A stretch of DNA of 64,000 nucleotides from contig NZ_JAPIVS010000003.1 of assembly GCF_026239695.1 (NCBI RefSeq), positions 124,001 through 188,000 of the forward strand. The letters are read 5' to 3'. The notes beneath the pieces are model-generated. The model saw only the letters and a list, made by a program, of their open reading frames with translations. It did not search any database and was not told the DNA's origin. The DNA comes from Pedobacter sp. MC2016-15 (GTDB taxonomy: Bacteria > Bacteroidota > Bacteroidia > Sphingobacteriales > Sphingobacteriaceae). The position numbers were made by a program, and so were the translations under genes. Positions 17,437 through 27,063 of the stretch are shown piece by piece. The stretch's first letter is position 1. Each line of letters opens with the position of its first letter.

Positions 17437-19892
17437 TTCAAATAGAAAGCATCCTTCCTATTTGGAAAGTGGAATCAGGAGCAATGGTTTCTATGCTCGG
17501 TGATGTCACAATCGCTTACGAGGTAACATTACCAGTAATAGGAACACAATCGATATCAGATTTTGAATCAGTACATCAAACTTTTATTAAGGCTATAAAA
17601 GTCTTAAGCAATGGAATGATATTCCATAAGGCTGACTGGTTCTTAAAATCTCGCGTTGAAACGGAGGAAAATGTTACCAAACCCATAACAAATGCAGCAG
17701 CCATGTTTTTCAATGGAAGACCCTATCTGGATCATCAATGCTTTATTTTTTTAACGCAGAAACCACAAAATCGAAAACTTTCCTCGTCAGCTTATTCAAA
17801 TATCTTACGAAAATCTATAGCACCTGTGACGTTGAACGATGAAAAAGAACTTTCTTCGTTCTACTCTTCGTGTGGGCAATTTGAAAGAATAGTGTCTGAT
17901 AGTGGGAGCGTCACTTTGCGAAGATTGAATGAGGATGAACTTGCAGGAACAGCTAACAAACCTGGTATAATTGAGAAATACTGTTTCTTGCTGGGCAGAA
18001 ATCAGAATTCTGTTATCAGGGACATACATATTAAGGATCAACTACAAGTGGGTGATCAATACTGTAAGCTGTATACTCTTTCTGATCCTACGGAACTACC
18101 CTCTGTATGCGGTTCAAGAATTAACTTTGATAAATATTCCACAGATAAAACCAGATACAGTATAGGTTTTGCTACTCCTCTTGGGCAATTACTGGATTGT
18201 AATCATATTTATAACCAGTATGTTTTTATTGGAGACGCACAAAAGACCATCAAAGCTTTGGAGGCCAAAAAGCTACGGCTGCAATCATTATCAGCATACT
18301 CCCGCGAGAATGCAATTAGCCGTGACGCATGTAATGACTTTTTAAATGAAGCTATCTCGACACAAAAACTTCCAGTTAAAGCTCATTTTAACGTTTTGGT
18401 TTGGACAGATAAACCGTCGGAAATAGGTGAATTGAGGAATACAGTGAGTTCGTCAATGGCTGTCATGGATGCAGTTTGTAAAGAAGAGTCGGACGGGGCG
18501 CCACAAATTTGGTATGCCGGAATGCCAGGTAATGAAGCTGATTTCCCTATGAATGACACTTTTGATACGTTCGTGGAGCAAGCTGCTTGCTTTCTCAACA
18601 TTGAGGGTGCAAACCGATCAGATAGCGTAGGTGTACGTTTAGGTGATCGCTTAAACGGTAGACCACTGTTTCTTGATCTTTTTAATGCACCAATGAAATC
18701 AGGGTTGATTACAAACCGTAATTTGTTTTGTTGCGGGAGCAGTGGTGCAGGGAAGTCTCTTTTTATGAATCATTTACTTCGAAGTCTGTACGATGAAGGC
18801 GCACATTGTGTAACCATAGATATTGGAGGTAGTTATAAGGGCTTGTGTAACGCTGTTAACGGTTATTATTTCACTTATACAGAAGATAAACCCATTCGAT
18901 TTAACCCGTTTTATCTCGGAAAAGATGATGTTTTAGATGTCGAAAAGAAAGAGAGCCTAAAAACATTGCTGATAGCTTTATGGAAAAAGGATAGCGATGA
19001 CTACAATCGTTCTGAATACGTTGCAATTTCCACTGCGATCAATCTGTATTATTCCTATTTAAACGATAATCCAAATGTTTTTCCCGGGTTCAATTCCTTC
19101 TACGATTTCCTGATGGAGGAATATTTGATTGTTTTAAGGAACGGAGATGTAAAAGACAAGGATTTTGATGTTTCAAATTTTCTGTACGTACTTAATCCGT
19201 ATTACAGGGGCGGAGAATACGATTATCTACTAAATGCGACCGAAAACCTTGATCTTCTTAATGAAAGATTTATTGTGTTTGAGTTGGATAACATCAAATC
19301 ACATGAAATCCTATTTCCAGTAGTTACGATAATCATTATGGAAATGTTTATTTCTAAAATGCGTAAGCTGAAGGGCAAAAGGAAAATTCTTGCAATAGAT
19401 GAGGCATGGATTGCAATTGCAAAGTCTGGCATGGCGAATTTTATCAAATATCTGTATAAAACCGTTCGAAAATTCAATGGAATCGCTGCTCTGGTTACTC
19501 AGGAGGTAGATGACTTAATTAGCTCACCTATCATCAAGGAGACAGTAATCAACCTTTCTGATACAAAGTTATTATTGGACATGAGGAAATTCATGAACAA
19601 GTTTGACAAGTTGCAGGAAGTCCTGGGACTATCTGAAAAAGCTAAAACCTTGTTACTCTCACTCAACAAAGCCAATGAAGATGGTAGGTCTTATCGAGAA
19701 ATCTTTGTAGATCAAGGTGGGCAGTTTATGAATGTGTACAGGAACGAATTGTCTCTTGAAGAATATCTTCTTTACACTACTGAAGAATCTGAAAAATTAA
19801 AAGTCGAGGAATATTCTGCGAGGGAAGGTGATATCTATAAAGGTGTTGCCGCGCTTGCAGATGATATCCGTAAGGGAATAACAAAATTGTAA
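17433..19892 (+). CDS. traG: Conjugation ATPase TraG (VirB4-like)
   Basis: 819 residues, close to the usual length. The Walker A C-G-S-S-G-A-G-K-S is near residue 436 and the Walker B I-L-A-I-D-E-A-W near 652; R-F-N-P-F-Y-L near 490 is also typical of the family. It powers assembly of the transfer channel at the inner membrane. ATG at 17433 overlaps the traF stop, indicating coupled translation. The lipoprotein gene follows 19 bp downstream. Confidence 0.92.
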   Translation: MIQIESILPIWKVESGAMVSMLGDVTIAYEVTLPVIGTQSISDFESVHQTFIKAIKVLSNGMIFHKADWFLKSRVETEENVTKPITNAAAMFFNGRPYLDHQCFIFLTQKPQNRKLSSSAYSNILRKSIAPVTLNDEKELSSFYSSCGQFERIVSDSGSVTLRRLNEDELAGTANKPGIIEKYCFLLGRNQNSVIRDIHIKDQLQVGDQYCKLYTLSDPTELPSVCGSRINFDKYSTDKTRYSIGFATPLGQLLDCNHIYNQYVFIGDAQKTIKALEAKKLRLQSLSAYSRENAISRDACNDFLNEAISTQKLPVKAHFNVLVWTDKPSEIGELRNTVSSSMAVMDAVCKEESDGAPQIWYAGMPGNEADFPMNDTFDTFVEQAACFLNIEGANRSDSVGVRLGDRLNGRPLFLDLFNAPMKSGLITNRNLFCCGSSGAGKSLFMNHLLRSLYDEGAHCVTIDIGGSYKGLCNAVNGYYFTYTEDKPIRFNPFYLGKDDVLDVEKKESLKTLLIALWKKDSDDYNRSEYVAISTAINLYYSYLNDNPNVFPGFNSFYDFLMEEYLIVLRNGDVKDKDFDVSNFLYVLNPYYRGGEYDYLLNATENLDLLNERFIVFELDNIKSHEILFPVVTIIIMEMFISKMRKLKGKRKILAIDEAWIAIAKSGMANFIKYLYKTVRKFNGIAALVTQEVDDLISSPIIKETVINLSDTKLLLDMRKFMNKFDKLQEVLGLSEKAKTLLLSLNKANEDGRSYREIFVDQGGQFMNVYRNELSLEEYLLYTTEESEKLKVEEYSAREGDIYKGVAALADDIRKGITKL

Positions 19893-19911
19893 ACCTTTAA
19901 TCTTTAATCAA

Positions 19912-20292
19912 ATGAAAAACATCAAAGAACTTCACTTTTCAGTAATGATTATTTTTTCGATCTCACTTCTTGCATCTTGCAACTCAAACCCTGTTTTACT
20001 CCTGCCCGGTATATATGTAAACCACGCTGAAAGTGAGTATAGCATTGCTGAGGACACACTAATTGTGGAGCATGAAAAAGATAATAATTACCTCATCCAT
20101 CGCAGAGCGGGATTTAAACTGATAACAGATGGTAAACCGGGAGCTACCCACTTTCATACTGAGGAATGGAGTGGAGTATACAACGAGAAATCACAAATTT
20201 TGCGAGAGAATCGAAAAGGAAGGATTATTTCATTTGATTTTGACAAGGGAATCTTAAAGCTGAAAAACAGTATTCACCAGCGAATTAATTAA
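19912..20292 (+). CDS. Small lipoprotein in the transfer operon (TraH position)
   Basis: 126 residues. The signal peptide has the lipobox L-L-A-S-C (cysteine near residue 23), so the mature protein should be lipid-anchored. No known domain is visible in the remainder. In related elements traH stands between traG and traI; homology to TraH is not evident, so only the position is equivalent. Confidence 0.6.
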   Translation: MKNIKELHFSVMIIFSISLLASCNSNPVLLLPGIYVNHAESEYSIAEDTLIVEHEKDNNYLIHRRAGFKLITDGKPGATHFHTEEWSGVYNEKSQILRENRKGRIISFDFDKGILKLKNSIHQRIN

Positions 20293-20299
20293 CGGAATT

Positions 20300-21001
20300 A
20301 TGAAACATATCATTAAGCGTATGAGAACCTATATGGTTGTCCTGCCACTTAGTGCCATAACTTTGCTAGTTGCCCTTCCAAATGGTGCGAATGCACAACT
20401 GGCAATTGCAGAGGTCATTAAAGCAGGCGTAAAAAAAGTAATTAAGGCGGTTGATCTCAAAGTGCAGCGTCTTCAAAATGAAACAATTTGGCTTCAGAAT
20501 GCCCAGAAGGTTATTGAGAATCAATTGTCCAAATTCAAATTGGACGAGATTTCAGATTGGACACAGCGACAAAAGACATTGTACGCAGGTTATTATGATG
20601 AACTGGTAAAGGTTAAAGCATTAATATCTACCTATAATCGTATCAAAATTTTGGCTCAGACCCAATCTGCCATCATTCAGGAATATAAATGGGCAATCAG
20701 TCTTTTTAAAAAAGACAAGCATTTTAAACCCGAAGAACTTGAATATATGGAAAGGGTATATAGAGGTATCCTAGATGCCAGTGTTAGGAATTTAGATCAA
20801 GTTTTTGTAGTAACTAATTCCTTTAAAACACAAATGAGTGATGCTAAAAGATTAGAACTGCTAAATATTGCAGCCGATCAGATGGAGCAAAATTATGCTG
20901 ACTTGAAACAATTCAATAACCAAAATATCACTTTAAGCATTCAGCGATCAAAATCGAACTTTGAGTTGCAAACTTTAAAAGAGATGTATGAAATCAATTA
21001 G
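20300..21001 (+). CDS. traI: Conjugal transfer protein TraI-like
   Basis: 233 residues. The signal peptide ends near A-N-A-Q. The rest is helical, with long heptad-like segments around 50-130. It resembles the periplasmic TraI proteins annotated in Bacteroidetes ICEs (not the F-plasmid relaxase of the same name). The region 125-200 (E-Y-K-W-A-I, E-L-E-Y, L-D-Q, S-D-A-K-R-L) matches the two following genes, so the three appear to be paralogues. The stop overlaps the next start by 14 nt. Confidence 0.72.
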   Translation: MKHIIKRMRTYMVVLPLSAITLLVALPNGANAQLAIAEVIKAGVKKVIKAVDLKVQRLQNETIWLQNAQKVIENQLSKFKLDEISDWTQRQKTLYAGYYDELVKVKALISTYNRIKILAQTQSAIIQEYKWAISLFKKDKHFKPEELEYMERVYRGILDASVRNLDQVFVVTNSFKTQMSDAKRLELLNIAADQMEQNYADLKQFNNQNITLSIQRSKSNFELQTLKEMYEIN

Positions 21002-21638
21002 AATTATTGCTAGTCTCATCCTTTTTATCATTCAGCTTTGCAGTTCTCTTTCAGTCTATTCGCAAACATTTGCTGAATTTTTTAATCAGCGGAAGACTCA
21101 AAAAAAGTATCTGCTTCAGCAAATTGCCGCATTCCAGGTTTATGCCGGGTATCTTAAAAAAGGTTATACTATCGTGGACAATGGTTTAAGTACAGTAAAA
21201 GGGTTTACAAATGGTGAATTTAAATTACATAACCTCTTTATCAGCTCCTTGAAACTTGTAAGCCCTGTGATCAAAAATGATCTACGCGTCGCTGAGATAC
21301 TCGTGTTACAAGTATCAATTGCCAAAGCCTTTTCAAAAGTAAAAGATAACGAGTTCTTAAGTGTCAGTGATCGTAAATACGTTTCGTCAGTTTATAGCGC
21401 AGTTCTCAATGAATGCGCTGGGGATCTTGATGATCTGTTATTAGTGATTTCTTCTGGCAAAGCTGAAATGAATGATGATGAAAGGCTAAAGAGATTGGAG
21501 AGCATCTATCAAAGCATGCTTGAGAAATCAGCTTTTACCCAAGATTTTATCAATAATAGCAATCAACTCATTCGTCAGAAGCAATCTGAAAAGGACGATG
21601 TTGGCTATCTGAAGAGGATTTCATTCATAAAAGAATAG
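20988..21638 (+). CDS. Secreted helical transfer-operon protein (TraI paralogue 1)
   Basis: 216 residues. An N-terminal signal peptide ends near Y-S-Q. The body shares with the next gene G-Y-T-I-V-D-N-G, G-E-F-K-L-H, V-A-E-I and M-N-D-D-E-R-L in the same order, so the two are tandem duplicates. Its start overlaps traI by 14 nt, and it ends 2 bp before the next gene. Function unknown; probably periplasmic, within the mating apparatus. Confidence 0.65.
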   Translation: MKSIRIIASLILFIIQLCSSLSVYSQTFAEFFNQRKTQKKYLLQQIAAFQVYAGYLKKGYTIVDNGLSTVKGFTNGEFKLHNLFISSLKLVSPVIKNDLRVAEILVLQVSIAKAFSKVKDNEFLSVSDRKYVSSVYSAVLNECAGDLDDLLLVISSGKAEMNDDERLKRLESIYQSMLEKSAFTQDFINNSNQLIRQKQSEKDDVGYLKRISFIKE

Positions 21639-21640
21639 CT

Positions 21641-22264
21641 ATGAAAACTTTATTTTTAATCATTTTATTGTTTAGCTCCATACAAATATCCTTCGCTCAG
21701 ACACAGGAAGTTGAGCAGCTTCTTTTAAATGTTGAGAAATTAAGCCAACTGAAAGGTATTCTTTCCAATATGAAAACGGGTTATCAACTCGTCTCCAATG
21801 GCTATAATTCGGTGAAGAACATCGCACAAGGGAACTTTACCCTTCACGAAGTTTTTTTGGATGGTTTGATGAAAGTTAGTCCAGAGGTGAAAAAATATCA
21901 TCGGGTAGCTGATATCATATCTTACCAATCAAAGCTTGTTGTTGAATATAAGGCCGCCCTTAAAAGGTACAATCGCGACGGTAATTTCTCAGCAGATGAA
22001 CTGAACTACCTCGGAAAAGTTTACAATGAACTCTTTAAGCAAAGTCTAAATGACCTTGATCAGTTATTGATGGTGATTACAAGTAGTAAATTACGAATGA
22101 CTGACGATGAACGCCTATCGGCTATTGACCGAATCTTTGGAGATTCTGAAAATAAGCTCGTTTTCTTACGCAGTTTTAATCGGCATGCGGATGTGCTGAA
22201 CCTGCAAAAGCATCAATCAAAGTTGGAAGACGCAAATCAGAAGCAGTTCTATAATCTTAAATAA
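21641..22264 (+). CDS. Secreted helical transfer-operon protein (TraI paralogue 2)
   Basis: 207 residues with a signal peptide ending near F-A-Q. The motifs G-Y-Q-L-V-S-N-G, G-N-F-T-L-H, V-S-P-E-V-K, R-V-A-D-I and M-T-D-D-E-R-L match the upstream paralogue closely. It is all helical and translationally close to both neighbours. Probably periplasmic; role unknown. Confidence 0.65.
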   Translation: MKTLFLIILLFSSIQISFAQTQEVEQLLLNVEKLSQLKGILSNMKTGYQLVSNGYNSVKNIAQGNFTLHEVFLDGLMKVSPEVKKYHRVADIISYQSKLVVEYKAALKRYNRDGNFSADELNYLGKVYNELFKQSLNDLDQLLMVITSSKLRMTDDERLSAIDRIFGDSENKLVFLRSFNRHADVLNLQKHQSKLEDANQKQFYNLK

Positions 22265-22268
22265 AATT

Positions 22269-23444
22269 ATGAAAAAGAACGTATTAATGATCGCAATTTT
22301 TGCGGCTTTAGCTACGCTATTGCCCCAATATTCCTTCGCACAAGGATTATCTGGTGAGATTGGCGGTCTACAGAAGGTATTGGATAATGTTTATAATGAA
22401 ATGCTACCGCTTTGTAGCAAGCTAATTGGTGTTGCACGTGGACTTGCAGGATTTGGGGCTTTGTGGTACATCGCCTCAAGAGTCTGGCGCCAAATTGCGG
22501 CTGCGGAAGCGGTTGACTTCTATCCCTTATTAAGACCATTTGGGCTCGGGTTAGCAATTATGTTATTTCCGGTTGTTATTTCAGTAATGAATGGCATCCT
22601 ACAGCCCATCGTCATATACACCCGTGATATGGTGACTGACTCGGATAAGTCTATAGCGACCTTATTAAAAATAAAAGAGGCAGCTACCAAGAAAAGTGAC
22701 CAGTGGAAAATGTATGTAGGAGATACCGGGCAGGGGGATAGTGATAAATGGTATAAGATGACACACCCGCTTGATCCTGAGCGTACACAGGAAGGGGTTT
22801 TCGAAGGAATAGGTAATGATGTTAAATTTTGGATGGATAAAAGTTATTACAATTTCCGGAATAACATCAAGCAGTGGATGAGTGAGATCTTGCAATTGTT
22901 GTTTGCTGCTGCTGCGCTGTGTATCAACACTATTCGGACATTTTATCTCATTGTCCTGGCAATTCTTGGCCCAATCGTATTTGGTATAGCGGTTTTTGAT
23001 GGCTTTCAGCATACTTTAACGGTTTGGGTTGCACGCTACATCAATACTTTTATGTGGCTGCCAGTAGCAAATATCTTCGGAAGCATCCTTGGAAAGATTC
23101 AGGAGAATATGCTAAAGATCGATATTTCCCAAATTGGTAGCGGTGGAGATACCTTTTTCACAGTTACTGATACTGCATATCTGGTTTTCATGGTCATTGG
23201 TATCATAGGATATACTCGGGTGCCTAGCGTAGCAAATGCCATTGTACATGCCGGAGGGGGAAATGGAATACTGACAAAAGTAAACTCTCTCGTTATGGGT
23301 GGAACCAGTGCTGCTGTAGGTGGAGCAAGAGGCGGTGCAGGAATGATCGTAGACCGCTTTGATGATGCACGAAGAAACTTATCAGGTGGAATGGCCGAAA
23401 TAAGTGGAAGTAATTACTTCAAACACAAGGTGTCAGGAAAATAA
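22269..23444 (+). CDS. traJ: Conjugation protein TraJ (VirB6-like)
   Basis: 391 residues. A signal peptide ends near S-F-A-Q-G; several membrane helices follow at about 60-80, 92-115, 215-250, 255-280 and 300-325. A glycine-rich stretch lies near 330-365. The layout and its place before traK fit TraJ, the polytopic inner-membrane subunit of the Bacteroidetes transfer channel. traK starts 12 bp downstream. Confidence 0.85.
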   Translation: MKKNVLMIAIFAALATLLPQYSFAQGLSGEIGGLQKVLDNVYNEMLPLCSKLIGVARGLAGFGALWYIASRVWRQIAAAEAVDFYPLLRPFGLGLAIMLFPVVISVMNGILQPIVIYTRDMVTDSDKSIATLLKIKEAATKKSDQWKMYVGDTGQGDSDKWYKMTHPLDPERTQEGVFEGIGNDVKFWMDKSYYNFRNNIKQWMSEILQLLFAAAALCINTIRTFYLIVLAILGPIVFGIAVFDGFQHTLTVWVARYINTFMWLPVANIFGSILGKIQENMLKIDISQIGSGGDTFFTVTDTAYLVFMVIGIIGYTRVPSVANAIVHAGGGNGILTKVNSLVMGGTSAAVGGARGGAGMIVDRFDDARRNLSGGMAEISGSNYFKHKVSGK

Positions 23445-23455
23445 AACTAGATCTT

Positions 23456-24082
23456 ATGTTTAAACAACTCAAAAACATCGATAGTGCCTTCCAGCATGTT
23501 AAGCGTTTCAGCATTTTTATTGTCATATCATGTGCCCTGATCTGTGCTGGGTGTTTGTTATTCAGCTATAAGCTGATCATCGAGGCTCAAGGTCGAATAC
23601 ATATCCTCTACAATGGGAAAGTATTGGAGGCTGTCGCTGCCTCACGACAACAAAATATGCCTGTAGAATTAAGGGATCACATTAAAACCTTTCATCAGTA
23701 TTTTTTCAACCTTGATCCTGATGAAAAAGCGATTCAATCAGGTATATCTAAAGCTCTGTATCTGGCTGACGAAAGTGCAAAGAGAGCATATGAGAATCTT
23801 AAAGAAGCTGGCTATTATAATAATTTGATAGCTGCGAACATCTCTCAGGAATTAGAAGTAGATAGTATCAGGTTAGATGTTGATGCGCAGCCATATACTT
23901 TTGTGTGCTATGCTACGCAAAAACTTGTAAGGTCAAGCAGCACTACCTTCAGGAAGTTAGTCACTCAAGGTGAAGTCAGGATCTTGAAAACTCAAACGGA
24001 TAACAATCCTCATGGTTTTTTAATTCAAAGGTGGGAAACATTAGTAAACAGTGATATTAAAGATAAATCTGATCAATTATGA
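23456..24082 (+). CDS. traK: Conjugation protein TraK (VirB8-like)
   Basis: 208 residues. One membrane helix near the N-terminus (about 20-45) is followed by a periplasmic domain. The opening K-Q-L-K-N-I-D-S-A-F and the R-D-H-I-K-T-F-H-x-x-F-F motif near 75 are typical of TraK. It would sit at the core of the channel in the inner membrane. The stop overlaps the next start by 4 nt. Confidence 0.87.
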   Translation: MFKQLKNIDSAFQHVKRFSIFIVISCALICAGCLLFSYKLIIEAQGRIHILYNGKVLEAVAASRQQNMPVELRDHIKTFHQYFFNLDPDEKAIQSGISKALYLADESAKRAYENLKEAGYYNNLIAANISQELEVDSIRLDVDAQPYTFVCYATQKLVRSSSTTFRKLVTQGEVRILKTQTDNNPHGFLIQRWETLVNSDIKDKSDQL

Positions 24083-24300
24083 AATCTTCGCACAAGAATA
24101 GGGATAGTCTAAATCCCAAGCAGTTGAGGTTTGCTGAAAATATTTCTTTAATCATCTTGAAAAAACAGCGCAAAGCTGCAAACTATCTTAATAAAAAGAC
24201 AGATCGGTTCAATGCGAGAACCTGGAGGCTTATACTTTTAGGTTTTTGTCTACTATCCGGGGGGTATTTCCTGAATTTGATATTGAATGCTTTACGATGA
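24079..24300 (+). CDS. Small single-pass membrane protein (TraL position)
   Basis: 73 residues. A basic, lysine-rich N-terminal half is followed by one membrane helix (about 51-70). ATG overlaps the traK stop by 4 nt. In related elements the short traL gene stands between traK and traM, so this is probably its counterpart; the sequence alone is too short to be certain. Confidence 0.65.
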   Translation: MKSSHKNRDSLNPKQLRFAENISLIILKKQRKAANYLNKKTDRFNARTWRLILLGFCLLSGGYFLNLILNALR

Positions 24301-24342
24301 GCTAATGTGTAATCTATTATCCAATTTCTAATTAAATATCAT

Positions 24343-25392
24343 ATGAAAACACAACGTATTGACAAACGGAAGGCACTTTTATTTGTGCCTTTATTAATAC
24401 TTCCATTCTTTGCCATCGCTTTTGGTTTGATGGGAGGAGGGACTGGGAATCTGAATTCAGTTATGACGAAAGGTATCAACTCCCAACTGCCTGATGCGAA
24501 ATTCAAAAAAGAGATGCCTATTACCAAAATGAGTGTCTATAATCAGACGAAGGACGAGTCATCTGGTTATGATCACGGTTTTGACGCGGTTACATCTAAA
24601 TTAGAAATGCCATTGGTCGAAGACAGTAGAACTACAGAGATCAATGAAAAGCTGGCTGCTATAAATAAAGAGATAAATACTCCTATTTCACCAAAAGGAT
24701 ACCTCGAACAACCCACTGCATCAGGATATTCATCTCCATCTACTTCAGCAGATGTAGCAAAGCTTGAAATGTTGATGAAGAATATGAAAACGGATCAGGC
24801 TGAAGATCCAGAAATGAAACAACTTGCTGGCATTTTAAAAAGTATCCAGGAAATTCAACATCCTGAATTGATTAAGGAAAAGAATAATCAAAGCTTAACC
24901 GAACAACCTGATAGTCTCTTTAAGGCCATTCCTGCGACAATCGCAAAAGATCAAAAAGTAGTTCAAGGTGCAGTCGTTGAAATCATTCTATCTGATACCA
25001 TTATTGTTAATGATCAAAAGATTCCCAAAGGATATTCAATATTCGGGTTGGCAGAGTTCAGTAATCAGCGTTTGAACCTGCAAATCAAAAATATTAGGTT
25101 GGGAACATCTGTGATCCCAGTTAATATAACTGTATTTGACAGGCGTGACGCTATGTCCGGGATTTATGCACCAGAAGCATCACTAATCGATGCAGTTAAT
25201 CGAGGTAGTAGTGATGCAATTTCCGGAGTTAATTTGATGGGATCTGATCAAGGTGTGACCACCCAGTTAGCTGGTGCCGGGATTGATGCAGCAAAGGGAC
25301 TGTTTAATAAAAAGATTAAACGTGTTAAACAGAAAGTCAAGGCAGGTTATCCTTTGCTATTAAGGGATAATACCAAAAAGAATAAGTACTAA
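24343..25392 (+). CDS. traM: Conjugation protein TraM (VirB10-like)
   Basis: 349 residues. A membrane helix lies near the N-terminus (about 10-30), followed by a long linker and a C-terminal domain starting with I-P-A-T-I-A-K-D-Q-K-V and V-E-I-I-L-S-D-T-I-I, then D-A-I-S-G and T-Q-L-A-G-A-G-I. It is the expected TraM pattern, spanning the periplasm as the channel scaffold. It is the last standard tra gene seen: traN, which normally follows, is absent. Confidence 0.87.
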   Translation: MKTQRIDKRKALLFVPLLILPFFAIAFGLMGGGTGNLNSVMTKGINSQLPDAKFKKEMPITKMSVYNQTKDESSGYDHGFDAVTSKLEMPLVEDSRTTEINEKLAAINKEINTPISPKGYLEQPTASGYSSPSTSADVAKLEMLMKNMKTDQAEDPEMKQLAGILKSIQEIQHPELIKEKNNQSLTEQPDSLFKAIPATIAKDQKVVQGAVVEIILSDTIIVNDQKIPKGYSIFGLAEFSNQRLNLQIKNIRLGTSVIPVNITVFDRRDAMSGIYAPEASLIDAVNRGSSDAISGVNLMGSDQGVTTQLAGAGIDAAKGLFNKKIKRVKQKVKAGYPLLLRDNTKKNKY

Positions 25393-25422
25393 GTCTTTGG
25401 ACTCATATAAAATATTAATGAT

Positions 25423-26427
25423 ATGAACAGAAACGCATTAGAAAAGTTCGAGGCAGAAGCTTCAGCCTTGAAGTTGCCTGAAAACATGGTAAAAGAGATC
25501 ATTAAACGTATGGAGGAAGGACATCCCACTATTACATTTACTGGACAACTTCCTGCTGATCGAGGGCAGTTGGATTTAACTGCTCATTTAAAAGTTAGTG
25601 AAAGTTCGGGGTTGTACTTCTTGAACAAATTTGATGTTGCCTTAAGTAAAGCGAAGCCACTTGAAGAAGGGCAAAAATACATGGTAATTACTCCCAACGT
25701 TGAAAAATCGGGAAGTAACTTGGTACGCAAGTTTGATAGCGTGATCGAAGCCATGACTTATTTTAAAGATCAGAAAGGCACTGCCACCCTTGCTGTTGGA
25801 AACCCTAACGACTTCAAGTTTCAACAAGGATTGGCGTCCATGAAGGCGGGTAGGGTAGATTATGTAGCTAAACAATTTGAAAATACTTTCTACAGTCCTG
25901 TTTTAAAAAACACGCATTACGTTGATAATGGGCGCGGATTCAATGTTGTTCAAGCTGGCAATATGCTACAAGGTCGTGCAGCTTATCGCGATGATTTGGT
26001 CAGTAGGGCAGGAAATCAATATAAAGCTTGGAGTATATACCAGTTTAATGAGCCAAAAGATCGGTATGATAATTATAAGGTTAAGCAATTCAGCGAAGGC
26101 TATGGATTTGATTTGACCAAGGAGTTATCCAAATATAATATTAAGGAAGCCGATCAGCCTAAAAAGATGGATCTCATTATTGACCAGATTAAGGATGGTG
26201 GTAGACCTCTAATAACGGTTATCAACTCAACTGGAGAATCAATGAAATTACACGTTGAAGCCGTGCCCCGTTATACTAATATCAATTTCTTTCGACCAGA
26301 TGGAAAACCGGAAAAGAGGGAAGCATTTTTGAAGGATCAGAGTCAATCTAGGAACAAAGAAAAATCGTTTGGAGTTGAAAAGAACAAGCAACGGCAGAAA
26401 GACCAAGATGCTGGACTTGGAATTTAG
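25423..26427 (+). CDS. Conserved element protein (DUF3945-like region)
   Basis: 334 residues, cytoplasmic by lack of signal or membrane helices. Near 190-230 is a Y-K-A-W-x-I-Y-Q-F-N stretch, and near 280-300 is R-P-L-I-T-V-I-N-S-T-G; both recall DUF3945-type proteins common in Bacteroidetes ICEs. The C-terminal tail is charged and probably disordered. It follows traM by 30 bp and ends before a strong terminator, so it closes the transfer operon in the place where traN would be. Confidence 0.6.
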   Translation: MNRNALEKFEAEASALKLPENMVKEIIKRMEEGHPTITFTGQLPADRGQLDLTAHLKVSESSGLYFLNKFDVALSKAKPLEEGQKYMVITPNVEKSGSNLVRKFDSVIEAMTYFKDQKGTATLAVGNPNDFKFQQGLASMKAGRVDYVAKQFENTFYSPVLKNTHYVDNGRGFNVVQAGNMLQGRAAYRDDLVSRAGNQYKAWSIYQFNEPKDRYDNYKVKQFSEGYGFDLTKELSKYNIKEADQPKKMDLIIDQIKDGGRPLITVINSTGESMKLHVEAVPRYTNINFFRPDGKPEKREAFLKDQSQSRNKEKSFGVEKNKQRQKDQDAGLGI

Positions 26428-26457
26428 ATAACCTCCCGACAGAATATCGTCTTTTTT

Positions 26458-26488
26458 TACAAGCTGCCACTTATATCGGCAGCTTGTA
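26458..26488 (+). terminator. Terminator at the end of the transfer operon
   Basis: TACAAGCTGCC (26458-26468) pairs perfectly with GGCAGCTTGTA (26478-26488) around a 9-nt loop. It lies 31 bp after the last operon gene and is flanked by T/A-rich DNA. It separates the rightward tra operon from the leftward secreted-protein pair. Confidence 0.75.
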
Positions 26489-26571
26489 TTTAAATCTTAA
26501 GATACAAAAAGCTTCATTTAAGATATAACCGCTCATCAGTAACCAATAGATTAAAGCTGGAAAGTTTCATC

Positions 26572-27063
26572 TTAATAGCCTGAACTATGAAGAACTTGAA
26601 ATAATACTGGCTCCATATATATTATAACTTCATGTTTCTTTACAGTCGTGGATTTATAAAACAATTTTGATAATTCAAAGTGCAGCGAATCTGCCTTAAT
26701 CATGGGGTTCTTTCTGTCTTTGAAAGCGATGGAATTAACTGAAACGGGTACAATCAAACGAATGGTCTTATTCCTGATTATAAAAGATCTATAATCGTAA
26801 TCTTTAAGCGTGCTAAATTTGGATAACTTATTTGTTAATGTTGTATCAGTTGAAGTGATAATTGGTTTGTAATTTAGACCCGACTGTATTAAAATTTCAA
26901 CTTTACCTACGTATAAATGTGTTGAGTCTGGAAACCAACCCTGAGTTAAGTTCTGTTGCAAAAAGGTATTTAATTTTTTAAAATCTTTTTGTGAACCCTG
27001 GCCAAAACTCTTACAAAGAGAGAAAAAACATATACAGAAAAGTAGGATCTTAGTTAGTCGCAT
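26572..27063 (-). CDS. Secreted hypothetical protein
   Basis: 163 residues. A signal peptide (about 1-21) ends near S-F-G-Q. The mature part is beta-rich with no recognised domain. It overlaps the end of the upstream metalloprotease-like gene by 10 nt, so the two form an operon. Function unknown. Confidence 0.6.
   Translation of the reverse strand: MRLTKILLFCICFFSLCKSFGQGSQKDFKKLNTFLQQNLTQGWFPDSTHLYVGKVEILIQSGLNYKPIITSTDTTLTNKLSKFSTLKDYDYRSFIIRNKTIRLIVPVSVNSIAFKDRKNPMIKADSLHFELSKLFYKSTTVKKHEVIIYMEPVLFQVLHSSGY

Noticed and set aside
20300..21001. TraI as a relaxase
   Set aside because: It lacks relaxase motifs and has a signal peptide; the name follows the Bacteroidetes convention. The true relaxase is at 8364-9641.
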